Shown here one piece after another: positions 53,572 through 64,000 of a DNA stretch of 64,000 nt. Positions within the stretch are counted from its first letter, which is position 1, and the number at the start of each line of letters is the position of its first letter. Made by a program: the position numbers and the translations under genes. Source of the DNA: Gibbula magus (taxonomy: Eukaryota > Mollusca > Gastropoda > Trochida > Trochidae); the NCBI GenBank assembly GCA_936450465.1, contig OW388296.1, forward strand, positions 15,497,867-15,561,866, written 5' to 3'. The notes under the pieces were generated by a model, which was not told the origin of the DNA, ran no database searches, and saw only the letters and a list, made by a program, of their open reading frames with translations.

Positions 53572-54972
53572 ACAGTAGCGGAAATACATGTAAATTTGAT
53601 GGACCCTTTTTTTAGTAAGTGAACCCCCTCCCCCCAACCCTCTGAATTCTGCTCACAATGAAAATCATTTCTGCAGGCCTGGAAACTCTTTTGTTGCTAT
53701 GGTGACTGGAGAAACACGTGACAATTTTTTTTGTTATAAAAGACAGATGATGATAATTTGATATGAGAAAATCTCCTATCATAGTATTTTGTGATTAAAA
53801 TTTTGTAAAAAAAAAAAGAGTGCAAATTAAGTAAGGTGGAGTTGAAATGGCCTTCCGACAATAAAAGCAGAGTATTCATTATCAACATTTTGGACGACTT
53901 CCTCACTCTGACTGTTAACCAACTGTTAACACTTGAGCTGCTGAATTCTTAGTGGACAATTTACAGGAATCACAAAAAAATCCATCACAAAGGGAATAAC
54001 CAGGTGTTGACCACTGACTTAAAGAGAGGGTTCTATCGGTTACTTTTGTGGAAACGAAATTTGAGAGGACATTCCTGTTTACTCACATATGGTATAATAC
54101 ATGTTTATTGCACAATCCATATGAAACATATTACTGAGGGTAATGTTTTTATGACTTTATATTTAAAAATAATATATTCCATCAACATATATATGTTTTA
54201 TTATTTTGAGAAAATAAAATAAGTAAAAATACTGTGTTTTTCATTTTACATTTTGCAAAATAAGCAAGAAGGACGGACAATCCGTGACAGAACTGGCTGT
54301 TTAAGATAATCCTGTAATATTCTGGATTTACGATGGGCTTTAGAAGTTTGTACGTATGACAGTTTCGAGAATGAAATGCCAGTTTATTTACGAAATATTT
54401 AAGTCTGTCAAGTGTAAACGATAATAAATTGTGGCTGCACATGTATAATGACTCAAATCTAGACATGAAGAGTTTAACATCATATGGACCAACTCTGACA
54501 CAGACAGGTATATCATGTAGACGTACTTTTCAGGCAAAGAACCTATCTAATAGTCTGACGTACAGTATCGCTAAATTGTCTAGCAAATATATAGTCCAGT
54601 AGAAATTATGAAAAACCCAGACATTTTCGATAACAGACAAATTTTGTTTTTAAATGGTCCCTATGACAGTGCTGATGAACCATGAAAAACCCAACCAAAA
54701 TCAACCATTGGCAAAATGCATTTTCGGGGCAAAAACCTTAAGAAATGAAAGAAAATTGGAATAATTTATTGAAAAATTTATCTGCTGCTTAAAATACAAT
54801 TCTAGTGAATACCTTTATTTAATGTTACACGCCTCAGGATCTGTCTGCTGAAAATGTTGTTACTGTCAAAAGACATCTACCATCAAGTTTTTGAAATTTA
54901 GATTGGTTAGAAATGTTGATAAGTAAAATCATGAAGATTTGATTTACTGAGGACTGACATGTACAATCGACA
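53572..54972. other. Segment absent from the left duplication unit
   Basis: Starts where unit 1 reads CTTCTGTGG-ATCCCTCC. The part 53657-53767 is a diverged relative of the end of the 2.4-kb unit (compare 'AATGAAAATCATTTCT' and 'GTTGCTATGG' at 39840-39890). It may therefore be an older third copy of the segmental unit. No gene was seen. Confidence 0.5.
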
Positions 54973-54974
54973 TA

Positions 54975-55232
54975 CAGCACCATGCCAAAAGTATTCGCGG
55001 AAATTAAAATGAACGGGGTGAAGCCAAATTCTTTGGTTGATAACTAGTCGCGCAGCGTTCAAAATACGCCGTTTAAGGATATTGTCTTGTATTCGTAGCA
55101 AAGGTCATCTGACAAAATATTGAGGTAAGTTTATCAATTAGTTTTTCTATAAATCCCTTTTGAAATTATTAGACGGCCCCTTGTTTACGTCCACCATCTT
55201 GTTTTTCCGCGAATACTTTTGGCATGGCGCTG
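54975..55232. mobile_element. 258-bp Tc1/mariner-like MITE
   Basis: TA at 54973-54974 and 55233-55234. The ends CAGCACCATGCCAAAAGTAT and ATACTTTTGGCATGGCGCTG are inverted, with pairing continuing ~10 bases further inward. CAG...CAAAAGTATTCGC ends next to TA are characteristic of Tc1/mariner elements. Non-coding. Confidence 0.85.
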
Positions 55233-56327
55233 TACCTTGCAGCACTTGCTGAATCAGCACCCGAAGTAACTCAACTCACCCCTATATATACCTCCCTGAA
55301 CTTAAACTGATCCCTCTCTGCATCACAAAACTAACTCTTCTATTAAGTGTAAATCATTATGTATGTTGACATCTATTTCTTTCTCCCAAAATCAGTTAGA
55401 TAAGGAGTAAATACTGTTACTTTTAAGTTATAACCACACGTAACATGGTCTGGAAACAAAGAATTCATCCTCTTGATGCAACAGGAAAACAATAAAGAAT
55501 ATTTTAATGCAAAAAGAGCTTATTTCTATATCACGACTACAATTTTTGATGACAATACCCCCAATCATTGAAGATAAGAAACCAATCATTGTTCCCTGAA
55601 TTTCCATGACTTCTGATTGACAACACTAATCTCTCATCTTCAAACTTTCAGTTCAAGTAGACACATATACCAAAGGCTAAGGTCACATAAGGCTTAATTA
55701 GTTCCTTCAGGCAAAGTTCTATGGTTTCATTTTAGTTTATAATTACTCAAATTTTCATTGGAGAAGACAATATGGTGCTGACAAGTTCCAAACAAATTTA
55801 TTATCATAAACACTTATAACAACAAAAGACAAGTCATTTCTTACTGACAAAGCTAAATGCAATAACATTGTTTGTTTAAAATGTACTTAAATGTTCAGAG
55901 AAAATAAGAGTTCAGAGAATGGTCACTGATCATGTTATGAATTAAGGCCAAGTTCAACACTTTACTATTCTTCAAATAGTAATAATTAGGATAAAGTCTG
56001 AATATATTTATTTATTTGTGGACATTGCATGCTAAAGCTTTATCATAGTAATCCTGGTCGGTCCGTCAACAAGTAAAGAACAATTACTGTGAACAATATA
56101 ACCTGTGCCAGGCCTGTGAGGTAAGTGTCTTCTAGTGAGCGCCATCAAATGAAAATCATTTCTCCGCTCCTGGGAACTTATGTGTTGCTATGGTAACTGT
56201 AGAAACACTTAAAACTGATTTTTAAAACATAATTGACAGATAATGTTTATTCAATATTTGAAAATTTTGAAACCATTTGTGGTACAAAAAATGAAATAAT
56301 GCAAAAGAAGTAACATATAATATTGAG

Positions 56328-58180
56328 AAATACAGGTGTCCGGTCTTATTCTCAAAAAGTTTGTAGTTCTATAAGTAAGAAAGTGCCCTAATGGTATAGG
56401 TCACTAATAATTTAGCAGATGAATTAATTAGTACCAAACGATTCTGAGAGGCTGATTCACTGGAATCACAACACAAGGAAATAATTTGTGATTGGACATT
56501 GCTTAAAAATAGGCTATCCCGTTTATTCCAGGACCTGTGGGTAAATTAGAGTACTGCGAATGTCAAAGCTGATTTCTCAATCTGCTTGACTAGGAAATAT
56601 CCATTTTCAGAAATTATTTATGTTCTCAGTGAAGCAATTAAAGGTCAGAAAGTGTATTCTTAAAAACATTACAATACTTTTAAGAGACCATATTTCTTCA
56701 TATTCTGAAATTTTCTTTGAAGATATATATCCACATTTAAGGTACGGTTCATCAATTTAAGTTAAAATCAAAGTCAGAATCACTCTTGATGAATTAGAGG
56801 CCAAACAGTGCTGATTTCCTGAAGGTAGAGTGCTATTTGAATGATTTGTAATAAGTCAAATGTCCATTAGGGAAACATGCCCATGGTGTTGACAAAACTC
56901 TTCAAGACAGCTTTTAGGATCTTCTATAGTTGAATGTTTTACATTGAAATCATTTAGACAAATAACTTGACATATTTCATTCTGCTTAACTCACCATCAG
57001 AAAATGTTTCCTAAGGTCAAGTTTATAAACATTTATTGAAACACTACTGCTCATATATTGTTAATCTTTTCTTCCGTCTTCTAAATGGTAAAGCTTCCTG
57101 CAAATAAAATATGGTTATACAAACTATGTAACTATGAATCCTTATAACATTGAGCTTGATAAAGTCATAGCTATATAGCTTTATATACTTAATTTTGTAT
57201 TTTATCATGAAAAATATTGATGGTGTGTTTATAGACTAGCTGTTTACTTGAACTGCAGATGGAGACTGGGAGTGATGACTTGTGGGACAGGAATATGAGA
57301 AAGTGAAACAGGACAAACAGATCAAACCTACTCCTCCGTCCATCATCGAGAACAAACTGGTGGGTGAATGAGGACAGAGACTAAACACACTTCAGTACAA
57401 GACAACTTAATTATGTAACCAACACTGACCATCCAACTGGCTGAGGACCTTCTGGTGGCTGAGCTTGGATTATCTGTCTGGCTTAAGCTTATAGAGTTCC
57501 ACAGGGTACTCTATTACTGATACTGATCAAATCTATTCTTTAAGAGACATTCTCAATGACTGGAATTTTATTTGTTAACAAAATATGCTAAGACAATACA
57601 ATTTGTGCATTTACGTTATTAAGGTAATTATTCCATTTGATGATTATTATTGTTATTATCAGATTTTAGTCTTAATGGCTTAATTCAAAATATCCTTCAT
57701 GAATGCAACTTAAACCATAGAGTCATCTATTTAAAATTATTGTTTACAGGCATTCCATATGTACAGATCAATTGTGACTCCAATTTTCTCGGAAATGAAA
57801 ATAATTCTATCCATTATAGTGTATGGAGTCTTATGTACGAAAACGTTATTACGCACATTGAGTTTTCTACAATAAGGAAGTTGCCATCTGACTTCTTCCT
57901 TTTCCAATCTTGTGACGGTCTTCAACCTCCAAATGAGAAAATCCATTGCAACTTTCACAGAGAGGAAGTCAAAGCTCTCATGTATAAAGTTCACTAATCA
58001 AATCAGCTGCCTCCTTCTTTCATCAACGTCACATTGACATGGCCAGGATATCAGAGAGTTGCTGAGTTGCATATTGGATGTCTAAAGGGAATTCTACGTG
58101 ACAAAAGGGAATTGATAACATATAACATGACAAAATGAACTTAACGGCAAATGACAACAAGGAATAGATTCCGAGTGATT
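56328..58180. other. Unassigned stretch right of the duplication
   Basis: No repeat partner and no recognised gene. Two open stretches are worth noting only: 57292-57370 (+), EYEKVKQDKQIKPTPPSIIE then NKLVG, preceded by an AG; and 57650-57997 (+), 115 codons without a known domain. Neither has convincing splice context. Confidence 0.35.
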
Positions 58181-58181
58181 G

Positions 58182-58838
58182 ACTCATCAATACTTTCGTT
58201 CCTAATCATCAACAACTCATCTTTTATATTCCTACGACTTCATTCATCAATACTTGTGTTCCTAATCATCAACAATACATCTTTTATATTCCTACGACTT
58301 CATTCATCAATACTTTCGTTCCTAATCATCAACAATACATCTTTTATATTCCTACGATTTCATTCATCAATACTTTCGTTCCTAATCATCAACAATACAT
58401 CTTTTACATTCCTACGACTTCATTCATCAATACTTTCGTTCCTAATCATCAACAATACATCTTTTACATTCCTACGACTTCATTCATCAATACTTTCGTT
58501 CCTAATCATCAACAAAACATCTTTTACATTCCTACAACTTCATTCATTTACATGTGTTCCTAATCATCAACAAAACATCTTTTACATTCCTACGACTTCA
58601 TTCATCAATACTTTCGTTCCTAATCATCAACAATACATCTTTTACATTCCTACGACTTCATTCATCAATACTTTCGTTCCTAATCATCAACAATACATCT
58701 TTTACATTCCTACGACTTCATTCATCAATACTTTCGTTCCTAATCATCAACAAAACATCTTTTACATTCCTACGACTTCATTCATTTACATGTGTTCCTA
58801 ATCATCAACAAAACATCTTTTATATTCCTGAGACTTCA
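58182..58838 (+). repeat. 60-bp minisatellite, 11 units
   Basis: Unit CATTCATCAATACTTTCGTT plus CCTAATCATCAACAATACAT and CTTTTACATTCCTACGACTT. Nine units are 60 bp; two (about 58540 and 58780) are the variant CATTCATTTACATGTG, two bases shorter, which shifts the open frame. Neighbouring units are almost identical, implying recent expansion. The resulting 216-codon open frame (20-residue repeat) is a by-product. Confidence 0.93.
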
Positions 58839-59684
58839 TACAAAACAGGAGGGAACTTCAAAATACACTAGTCTTAATCTGAAATCAAGGGAACCTTGAT
58901 AAATGGACTCAATCAGGAATTGCGACTGCTCAATTAATCTTTCCAATATTTCAATGAATATTTCATCACAAACTGTGTAGAGTTTGCAACAAATGTGTTA
59001 ATAAACATGTAGCATACAACGGGGAATTATTGTAATGAAGAAGTGATTTATGACAAAAAGGGAAGACCCTGTAAAGAGTTTGGAAGAACTACTCAAGACT
59101 GCATCCTCTATGACCCACCAAACTGGATCAATCAATATCTTGTAAGGTTTTCCGCATTTTATCTTTTCTTTTTCCAATCATCGCCTTTTTTCTTGTAAAC
59201 TGTTTTTTTTTTAGATCTTTCTAATACATTCCACAAGCAGAAGTAAGAGCTAATACAGTGTCTTTCACTATAACAATGTTTCAGGTAGCTCAATGCTGGT
59301 CATAAGGCTTGCTACACCACGGGTTAATGTCTTTTCTCTTTGTTGAGTATTCCATAAAAGACACTGTCACTTCTAATTAGAATACACTGTATCCCTGTAT
59401 TAATTAGATTACTTGGTTCTTAATTTGATTCCAATTTTTCGTCCTGTAGCGACTCGTTGTCTTCATCTTCTTGAGACTATGCTGGAGATTAACAAAATAA
59501 TATGTGTTTTCTAATCCATCATTTGAAGATCTCATTAGACTATGATATCCTGCCAGTTGAATTACTGAAATCATTCATTTTGACTGAAATGTCTTCTTGA
59601 GATGACCAAATACATGGTTAGCAAAGTGAGGGGAGTTAAAGTAGTACAGGCTCTAGCTGCATGTTTTCAAGACTACTTCACTTA
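58839..59684. other. Unassigned stretch
   Basis: AT-rich, no repeat partner and no recognised exon. Confidence 0.4.
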
Positions 59685-60010
59685 GTGAGGTGAGGTGAGG
59701 TGAGGTGAGTTGAGGTTTAACGCCGCTTTCAAGAGTATTTCACTTATTTTGAGCTGCTAGTATTACGGCAGGGAGAAAGCCCGCAACGCCATGTAGCTAT
59801 GCACTGCGGCGAAATCTGCGAACTTCGGCTGGAACTAGTGAACCATGGGTGGTTTGCACTGAAATTCAGTGTAGCATTGCACCCAAACCTGACTGCGTGT
59901 AGAACAGTTCTCTACTGATGATAAAGTTGCTGTGCCCCTGGCGGGACTCGAACCCCGGACCTCTTGATCCAAAGCCGAACGCACTAACCACTGCGCTATC
60001 CCCGCTACCC
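59685..60010 (-). repeat. tRNA-derived SINE, reverse copy
   Basis: Reverse complement of the family at 5118-5436. The B-box appears as GGACTCGAACC and the A-box region as GCACTAACCACTGCGCTATC. The 3' tail is a clean array of GGTGA (CTCAC on the element strand) at 59685-59715. A more decayed body fragment follows at ~60015-60180. Confidence 0.85.
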
Positions 60011-60247
60011 CTTCTTCACTTAGCAGCTAGTGTAACTGCAGGAAGAAATCCTACAACAGCATTGTGAATATGAATTGCTGAGAAACCTGTGAGTGAAGTA
60101 CTGGATTTCAATTACCATTAAACCAACATTTTACTTCATTTAGAACAGTACTAGTTCTCTTGATATAGCAACAGATTTAGGAGCCGGATTCAAACACCAA
60201 ATCACCAATCCTAATCAAACTGATTAGTAATGCCCCTATCTTCAAAG

Positions 60248-60773
60248 GTAAATTTTGTGCACATTCGTGAACATCTGTTCACAATTCGTAATTAATTCTT
60301 GAAATCTGTAAATGATTCCTAGGTTATTCTGCAACATTCTTCCAATTTGTGAAAATTGTTTTGTTTGTCAATACATTTCCACGAAATCATAATCATCGCT
60401 TCGTGAGCTATTCGTAATTAGATTGTGTAGTCCGTAACAACTTTGTTAAAGAGTTCTGGAAATTTATGGTTGATAATGTTGATGTTCTCACCCCGAATTA
60501 CTCACAAATCAGAGAATGTTGCGAACTAAGGATGAAACAAGTACGGATTAATCACAGAGTCATGAACTATTGTCAACTAATCGTACATGGATCGTGATAT
60601 CTTATCTTATTCATTGAAATCCGTAGTTTTATAAGTCATACCTAATTCATAGCCAATTTGTACATGTTCGTAGGTTTTCAGCATGAAAAGCTACAAATTT
60701 TCGTAAACTTATCATATAAGTGTAATTGCTGTCTATGAAATTTGCTGAATGTTCACGAACATCACAAATTTAC
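60248..60773. mobile_element. Candidate fold-back element
   Basis: The left end GTAAATTTTGTGCACATTCG (TGAACAT) pairs with the right end ATGTTCACGAACATCACAAA (TTTAC) with few mismatches. The inside is full of short TTCGTAA/TTACGAA-like words. No clear target duplication, so the assignment is tentative. Confidence 0.45.
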
Positions 60774-60799
60774 ACAATCTCCTTATAACTCCAGTTGTA

Positions 60800-61155
60800 G
60801 GGCGTAAGGGTTGGAGCTCCAGTGACCTGAAGTCAGTCCAATGATGACTTGTAGGTGTCCACTCAGGTGTCCAAGGAAATCCTACAGAAAACTCTCTGTT
60901 AGGGTTGATTGAACAGACAGATAGATGTTTTATATAAAAATGTGACTTGGCAAAGGTTTTTAGAGCAGTTAATTCTGAAGGTCGAGTAGGCTTGTGAAGC
61001 ATGAATTTCAAAGGGCAGGTTGTTCCATATAGGGATAAGGCTGCATACGAAAGGTTCTCCGACCTGTTAATCTGCTGGAGCTGCAGTGACCTGAAATCAG
61101 CGCATTAATGACTTGTAGGTGTCCTGTCAGGTGTCCTGTCAGGTGTCCTGCTCGA
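60800..61155 (+). repeat. Direct repeat around CAGTGACCTGAA
   Basis: 'GGAGCTCCAGTGACCTGAAG ... ATGACTTGTAGGTGTCC' at 60812-60862 recurs at 61077-61125 as 'GGAGCTGCAGTGACCTGAAA', and AGGTGTCCTGTC is tandemly repeated at 61116-61148. No gene recognised. Confidence 0.6.
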
Positions 61156-61525
61156 ACTAACAAGTCTGATTTGACTGGAACTGGTAAATTGGAAGCAGAG
61201 TACTAATGACTTTGAGGATTCTGGCTGGGACTGATGAAGATTTGTGCTGTCCAGTGCACCTATCTTGACCACAGAGTGACCACAGAGTGACCAGTGACAG
61301 ATCAACTATCTCGGGACAAAGGATAAATTGTTTAGCCAGATAGATGGATATAATGGAGGAGATCAGAGGATTCAAGACAAAGGATCGAGTGATTCAAATC
61401 TAGACACGATGGAAATTGTGGGGATTGTGTAGTCAAAGCAGAAATCAATGAGTCTTGGTTTTACTGATTAGTTCAGGATGTCTGTCTTATATACACTTGT
61501 ATACACTTATAGATGCTTATATCCA

Positions 61526-61529
<4 letters not shown>

Positions 61530-61576
<47 letters not shown>
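61530..61576 (+). repeat. (AT)n microsatellite
   Basis: Uninterrupted AT dinucleotides, ~23 repeats, inside a larger stretch of loose 'TATACACTTAT' words (61490-61650). Confidence 0.95.
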
Positions 61577-61580
<4 letters not shown>

Positions 61581-62329
61581 TTTTAAATATATACTTATAT
61601 GCACTTTTATATGCTTTTAAACACTGATATATATACACTTATGTACACTTATACACAAGTAGTGTGACAAACATTAATTGTCAGTAACTTCCTCTATTAT
61701 TCAATTTTGCTCAATAATTACATAATAGGCCTCTCCTGTATTTTAAATGTCCACTTCTCTTGTAAAGTCCTTTGACACACTTGAAAGTGCATTGACTTTA
61801 TTATCTATCTAATTGATGGGATCTTACTGCACAATTACATTATGTGTCTCTCTTGTGTTTGAAGTGAGGCACAATATCCAATTGTCTATGAATTTGAACA
61901 CCTGCAGCTGGTACAACTTTGTTATGTGTTAACTGTTTCACCAAAATGGATGATACAAATTATTTTTATTTAAGTAAATGTATGTTAAAGCTAACCCCGT
62001 CAGTTATTTCTGATAAAAGTGAACATTCAGAACATGTAATATATTTATACTTCATCCATTAAGAGCAGACAGCAGGAGTCATCAGGATAAATCAACCAGA
62101 AAATCAAGTTTATTTTGTAAAAGGCCTATTATAAGGCCCAAGTACAGTACAAAATACACAACAGTGTATGATATGGTTGTGGCTATTTGACAATCATGAG
62201 TATCAAGATCATAATAATAACTTATATAATTTTGATAATCTGCTGGTGTTGAAAACTTGGTATATTCTAATGTTAGTATCCATCAGTATCATTTTCATTA
62301 ACAAAAAATCATTCAGAAAAATTAAACTT

Positions 62330-62545
62330 ACAGAGATGATGGCATCAATTATTCCTCTGGAGTGGGGGGAAATCTCTTCTAGTTGTCTGACCAACTGACC
62401 AACTGACCAACTGACCAATAGATCCAACAGAACACATCAAAATTCATTTAGGAAATCTAAATTATAGAGCTGGTTATACACCAATTATTCCTCTGAAATG
62501 TTTGGGAAGACATCTCTCCTAGTTGTCTGACCGACTGACCACTAT
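62330..62545 (+). repeat. Imperfect tandem pair with CCAACTGA array
   Basis: Two ~130-bp units, each with 'CAATTATTCCTCTG' and 'CTAGTTGTCTGACC'. The first ends in four CCAACTGA 8-mers (62390-62418). Surrounding 61650-62330 and 62545-63170 show nothing recognisable apart from a GAGCCATGGGCTC motif at 62907. Confidence 0.6.
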
Positions 62546-63169
62546 AGTTATGGACACAGACAGATAAATGGTCATGTTTAATGTTAGTTTCTAGTCAAAC
62601 AGTTTGAGTAATCCCAATATTACATTTATCATGGTAAGTTTGTCTGGTATTGTCCACATGAGTTGGTTTGATGTGTCTCGTGATGTGGTTGGTGGCGCTC
62701 TGATGAAGATCACCAGGCAAATGGGACGTTATTAGTTTTTCAGTGTGAAAATAAGTTCTGAATGACCATAATCAATGATAACCATATTTCAGAGATATAT
62801 AGCATCCGAAACTTTTAAACATTATTTCAGCTACTCTTACATTCAGAACGAATATCTATTCAGAGCAGTAGGTTATTAGGCGTTATATTGCTGACAGGTG
62901 TAAATTGAGCCATGGGCTCTGTACTTCATTATATTTTGTATTGTTTGCATGTTGAAGATGGAATTAAATTGTTCTCCTGTTCAAGCATAATCCCTTGCCA
63001 TGAACTACACAAATATGAAGCTTACCAAAATTTTAAGCCTGATGTTATAAACATATATTCATACATGTATAAAGAAATTACAATATGTTTACGACATTAT
63101 GGGAAAGCCGAAGGAAAGAAGATGTCTTTTGATTTGTTGTCTTATGTTAGAAATCTCAATGGCCACAAA

Positions 63170-63800
63170 TGACACCGACCATCTGCCTCAATATATCTGA
63201 TTTCATTAGTGTCACTTCTGGGTGACCAATCATGAGATGAGAAATGACCACTTAGGAACTGAAATACACAGGTGATCGGTCCTTGGTGGAAAGGGAGAGA
63301 CATTGATACGTCCCATTGATGTCTTTGACTAATCATGAGATAATGGTTGCCAATTAGGAACTCAAATACGCAGGTGATCAAAATTTGAAGACGGAAAAAC
63401 TCTTGATTTTGTGACTGTTTACTGTCACATTAATGTCTTTGAGAGGCATTTTATGATCTCATTTAAATTCAGTTTCAGGACAATCATTAAATGAGAATAG
63501 ACTCCTTAGGCAAACTTTGAGAGGATAGCACATTGTGACTGTTTCTTGTCCTATCAATGTCTTGAGAAGCAATTAATGATATTATTGTACAAATTTGTAT
63601 TTACATCAATCAGTCATGAAAAAGAACTGACTATGTAGGAACACATTTACACAGTGGACCAGTATTAGGGCAAAGACATTTATTTGGATTGATTCCTATA
63701 AAATCAATGTCTTTAAGGCGCAAATTATGGCCACATTATGAAAAATAATTTCAGGTCAAATATAAACTGAGAAATTTAGATATACTATAATCTTAAATTA
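63170..63800 (+). repeat. Degenerate ~100-130-bp tandem array
   Basis: Recurring phrases 'AATCATGAGAT', 'TTAGGAACT-AAATAC-CAGGTGATC', 'GACTGTTTACTGTC' and 'AATGTCTTTGAGA' appear four to five times with strong divergence. No gene in the last 1.5 kb. Confidence 0.5.
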
Positions 63801-64000
63801 TCAAAGTCAACATTTTATGATGAAATAGTTTTTGTTCAGCCATGAAATAAAAAGGCCGACTTCAATTCTATGATATAACAAAGACCAGTCTTTACAAGGA
63901 AGATAAGTAATAGATTTTTAAGTGTTAGTTGTAACATTTACATCTTGCGACAACAAAGTATTGTAGTGAATAAGTCTAAAAATATATGGATTACATTGTT

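Larger units (their letters stand above)
40014..56327 (+). repeat. Segmental duplication, right unit expanded to 16.3 kb
   Basis: Shared pieces, in the same order as unit 1: 40014-40449, 43488-43859, 45100-45590 and 55308-56327. Between them lie, in order: a composite insertion (40450-43487), a TA-flanked element (43860-45099), the LINE tandem array (45813-53306) and a 1.7-kb segment (53572-55307). The insertions are absent from unit 1, so unit 1 serves as the empty site. Confidence 0.85.

Noticed and set aside
57650..57997. 115-codon open frame on the plus strand and its 85-codon antisense partner
   Set aside because: No domain, no splice context and hydrophobic AT-rich composition as expected by chance; kept only as a note in the flank entry.
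1..64000. CRISPR array, bacterial operon or defence island
   Set aside because: Repeats are minisatellites or transposons without unique equal-length spacers, and the genes are spliced animal genes.

Overview
This is eukaryotic, AT-rich, intron-bearing and very repeat-dense DNA. The two recognisable host genes, the exon/intron style, the tRNA-derived SINEs and the many short elements built of ~170-bp tandem cores ending in GACGG-type microsatellites all point to an invertebrate animal, most probably a bivalve mollusc. The phylum is an inference from repeat style and was not computed.

Host genes. (1) Plus strand, 2497-12890: the last eight coding exons of a Rab GDP-dissociation inhibitor (GDI1/GDI2 type). 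All eight junctions have GT/AG sites and the codon phases add up exactly to 361 residues and a stop. The first ~85 residues lie left of the window. (2) Minus strand, 25795 down to 18734: the last three coding exons of an HDAC6-like gene, carrying its C-terminal ubiquitin-binding zinc finger (ZnF-UBP) and the short tail after it. The deacetylase exons were not found. The two genes are tail to tail, about 4.3 kb apart beyond the GDI poly(A) signal.

Everything else that can be identified is mobile or repeated DNA. GDI introns hold a DIRS gag relic (6632-7545), a 1.4-kb TA-flanked element (8245-9644), a large palindrome, a tandem-core element and a TTAA-flanked MITE (11977-12612). The intergenic stretch holds an internally deleted Tc1-like transposase. 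The HDAC6 introns hold a 1.2-kb TTAA-bordered repeat, a second copy of the 636-bp MITE and a 27-bp minisatellite. From 31.9 to 36.5 kb lies a largely complete but frameshifted DIRS-type retrotransposon (gag, RT, RNase H, tyrosine recombinase) on the minus strand.

From 37.6 to 56.3 kb there is a tandem duplication of a ~2.4-kb segment. The right-hand copy has grown to ~16 kb by nested insertions: tandem-core elements, a 1240-bp element with perfect 25-bp inverted ends, and three near-identical tandem copies of a dead L1/Tx1-like LINE fragment. One of those copies is split by a 1403-bp DNA transposon whose 6-bp target duplication can be read against the two unsplit copies. From 56.3 to 64 kb I see only minisatellites, a reverse SINE and degenerate tandem repeats.

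No operon-like or defence-like gene system is visible. The notable biology is the nested, datable architecture of several repeat families, including non-autonomous ones for which empty sites inside this same window define the ends.
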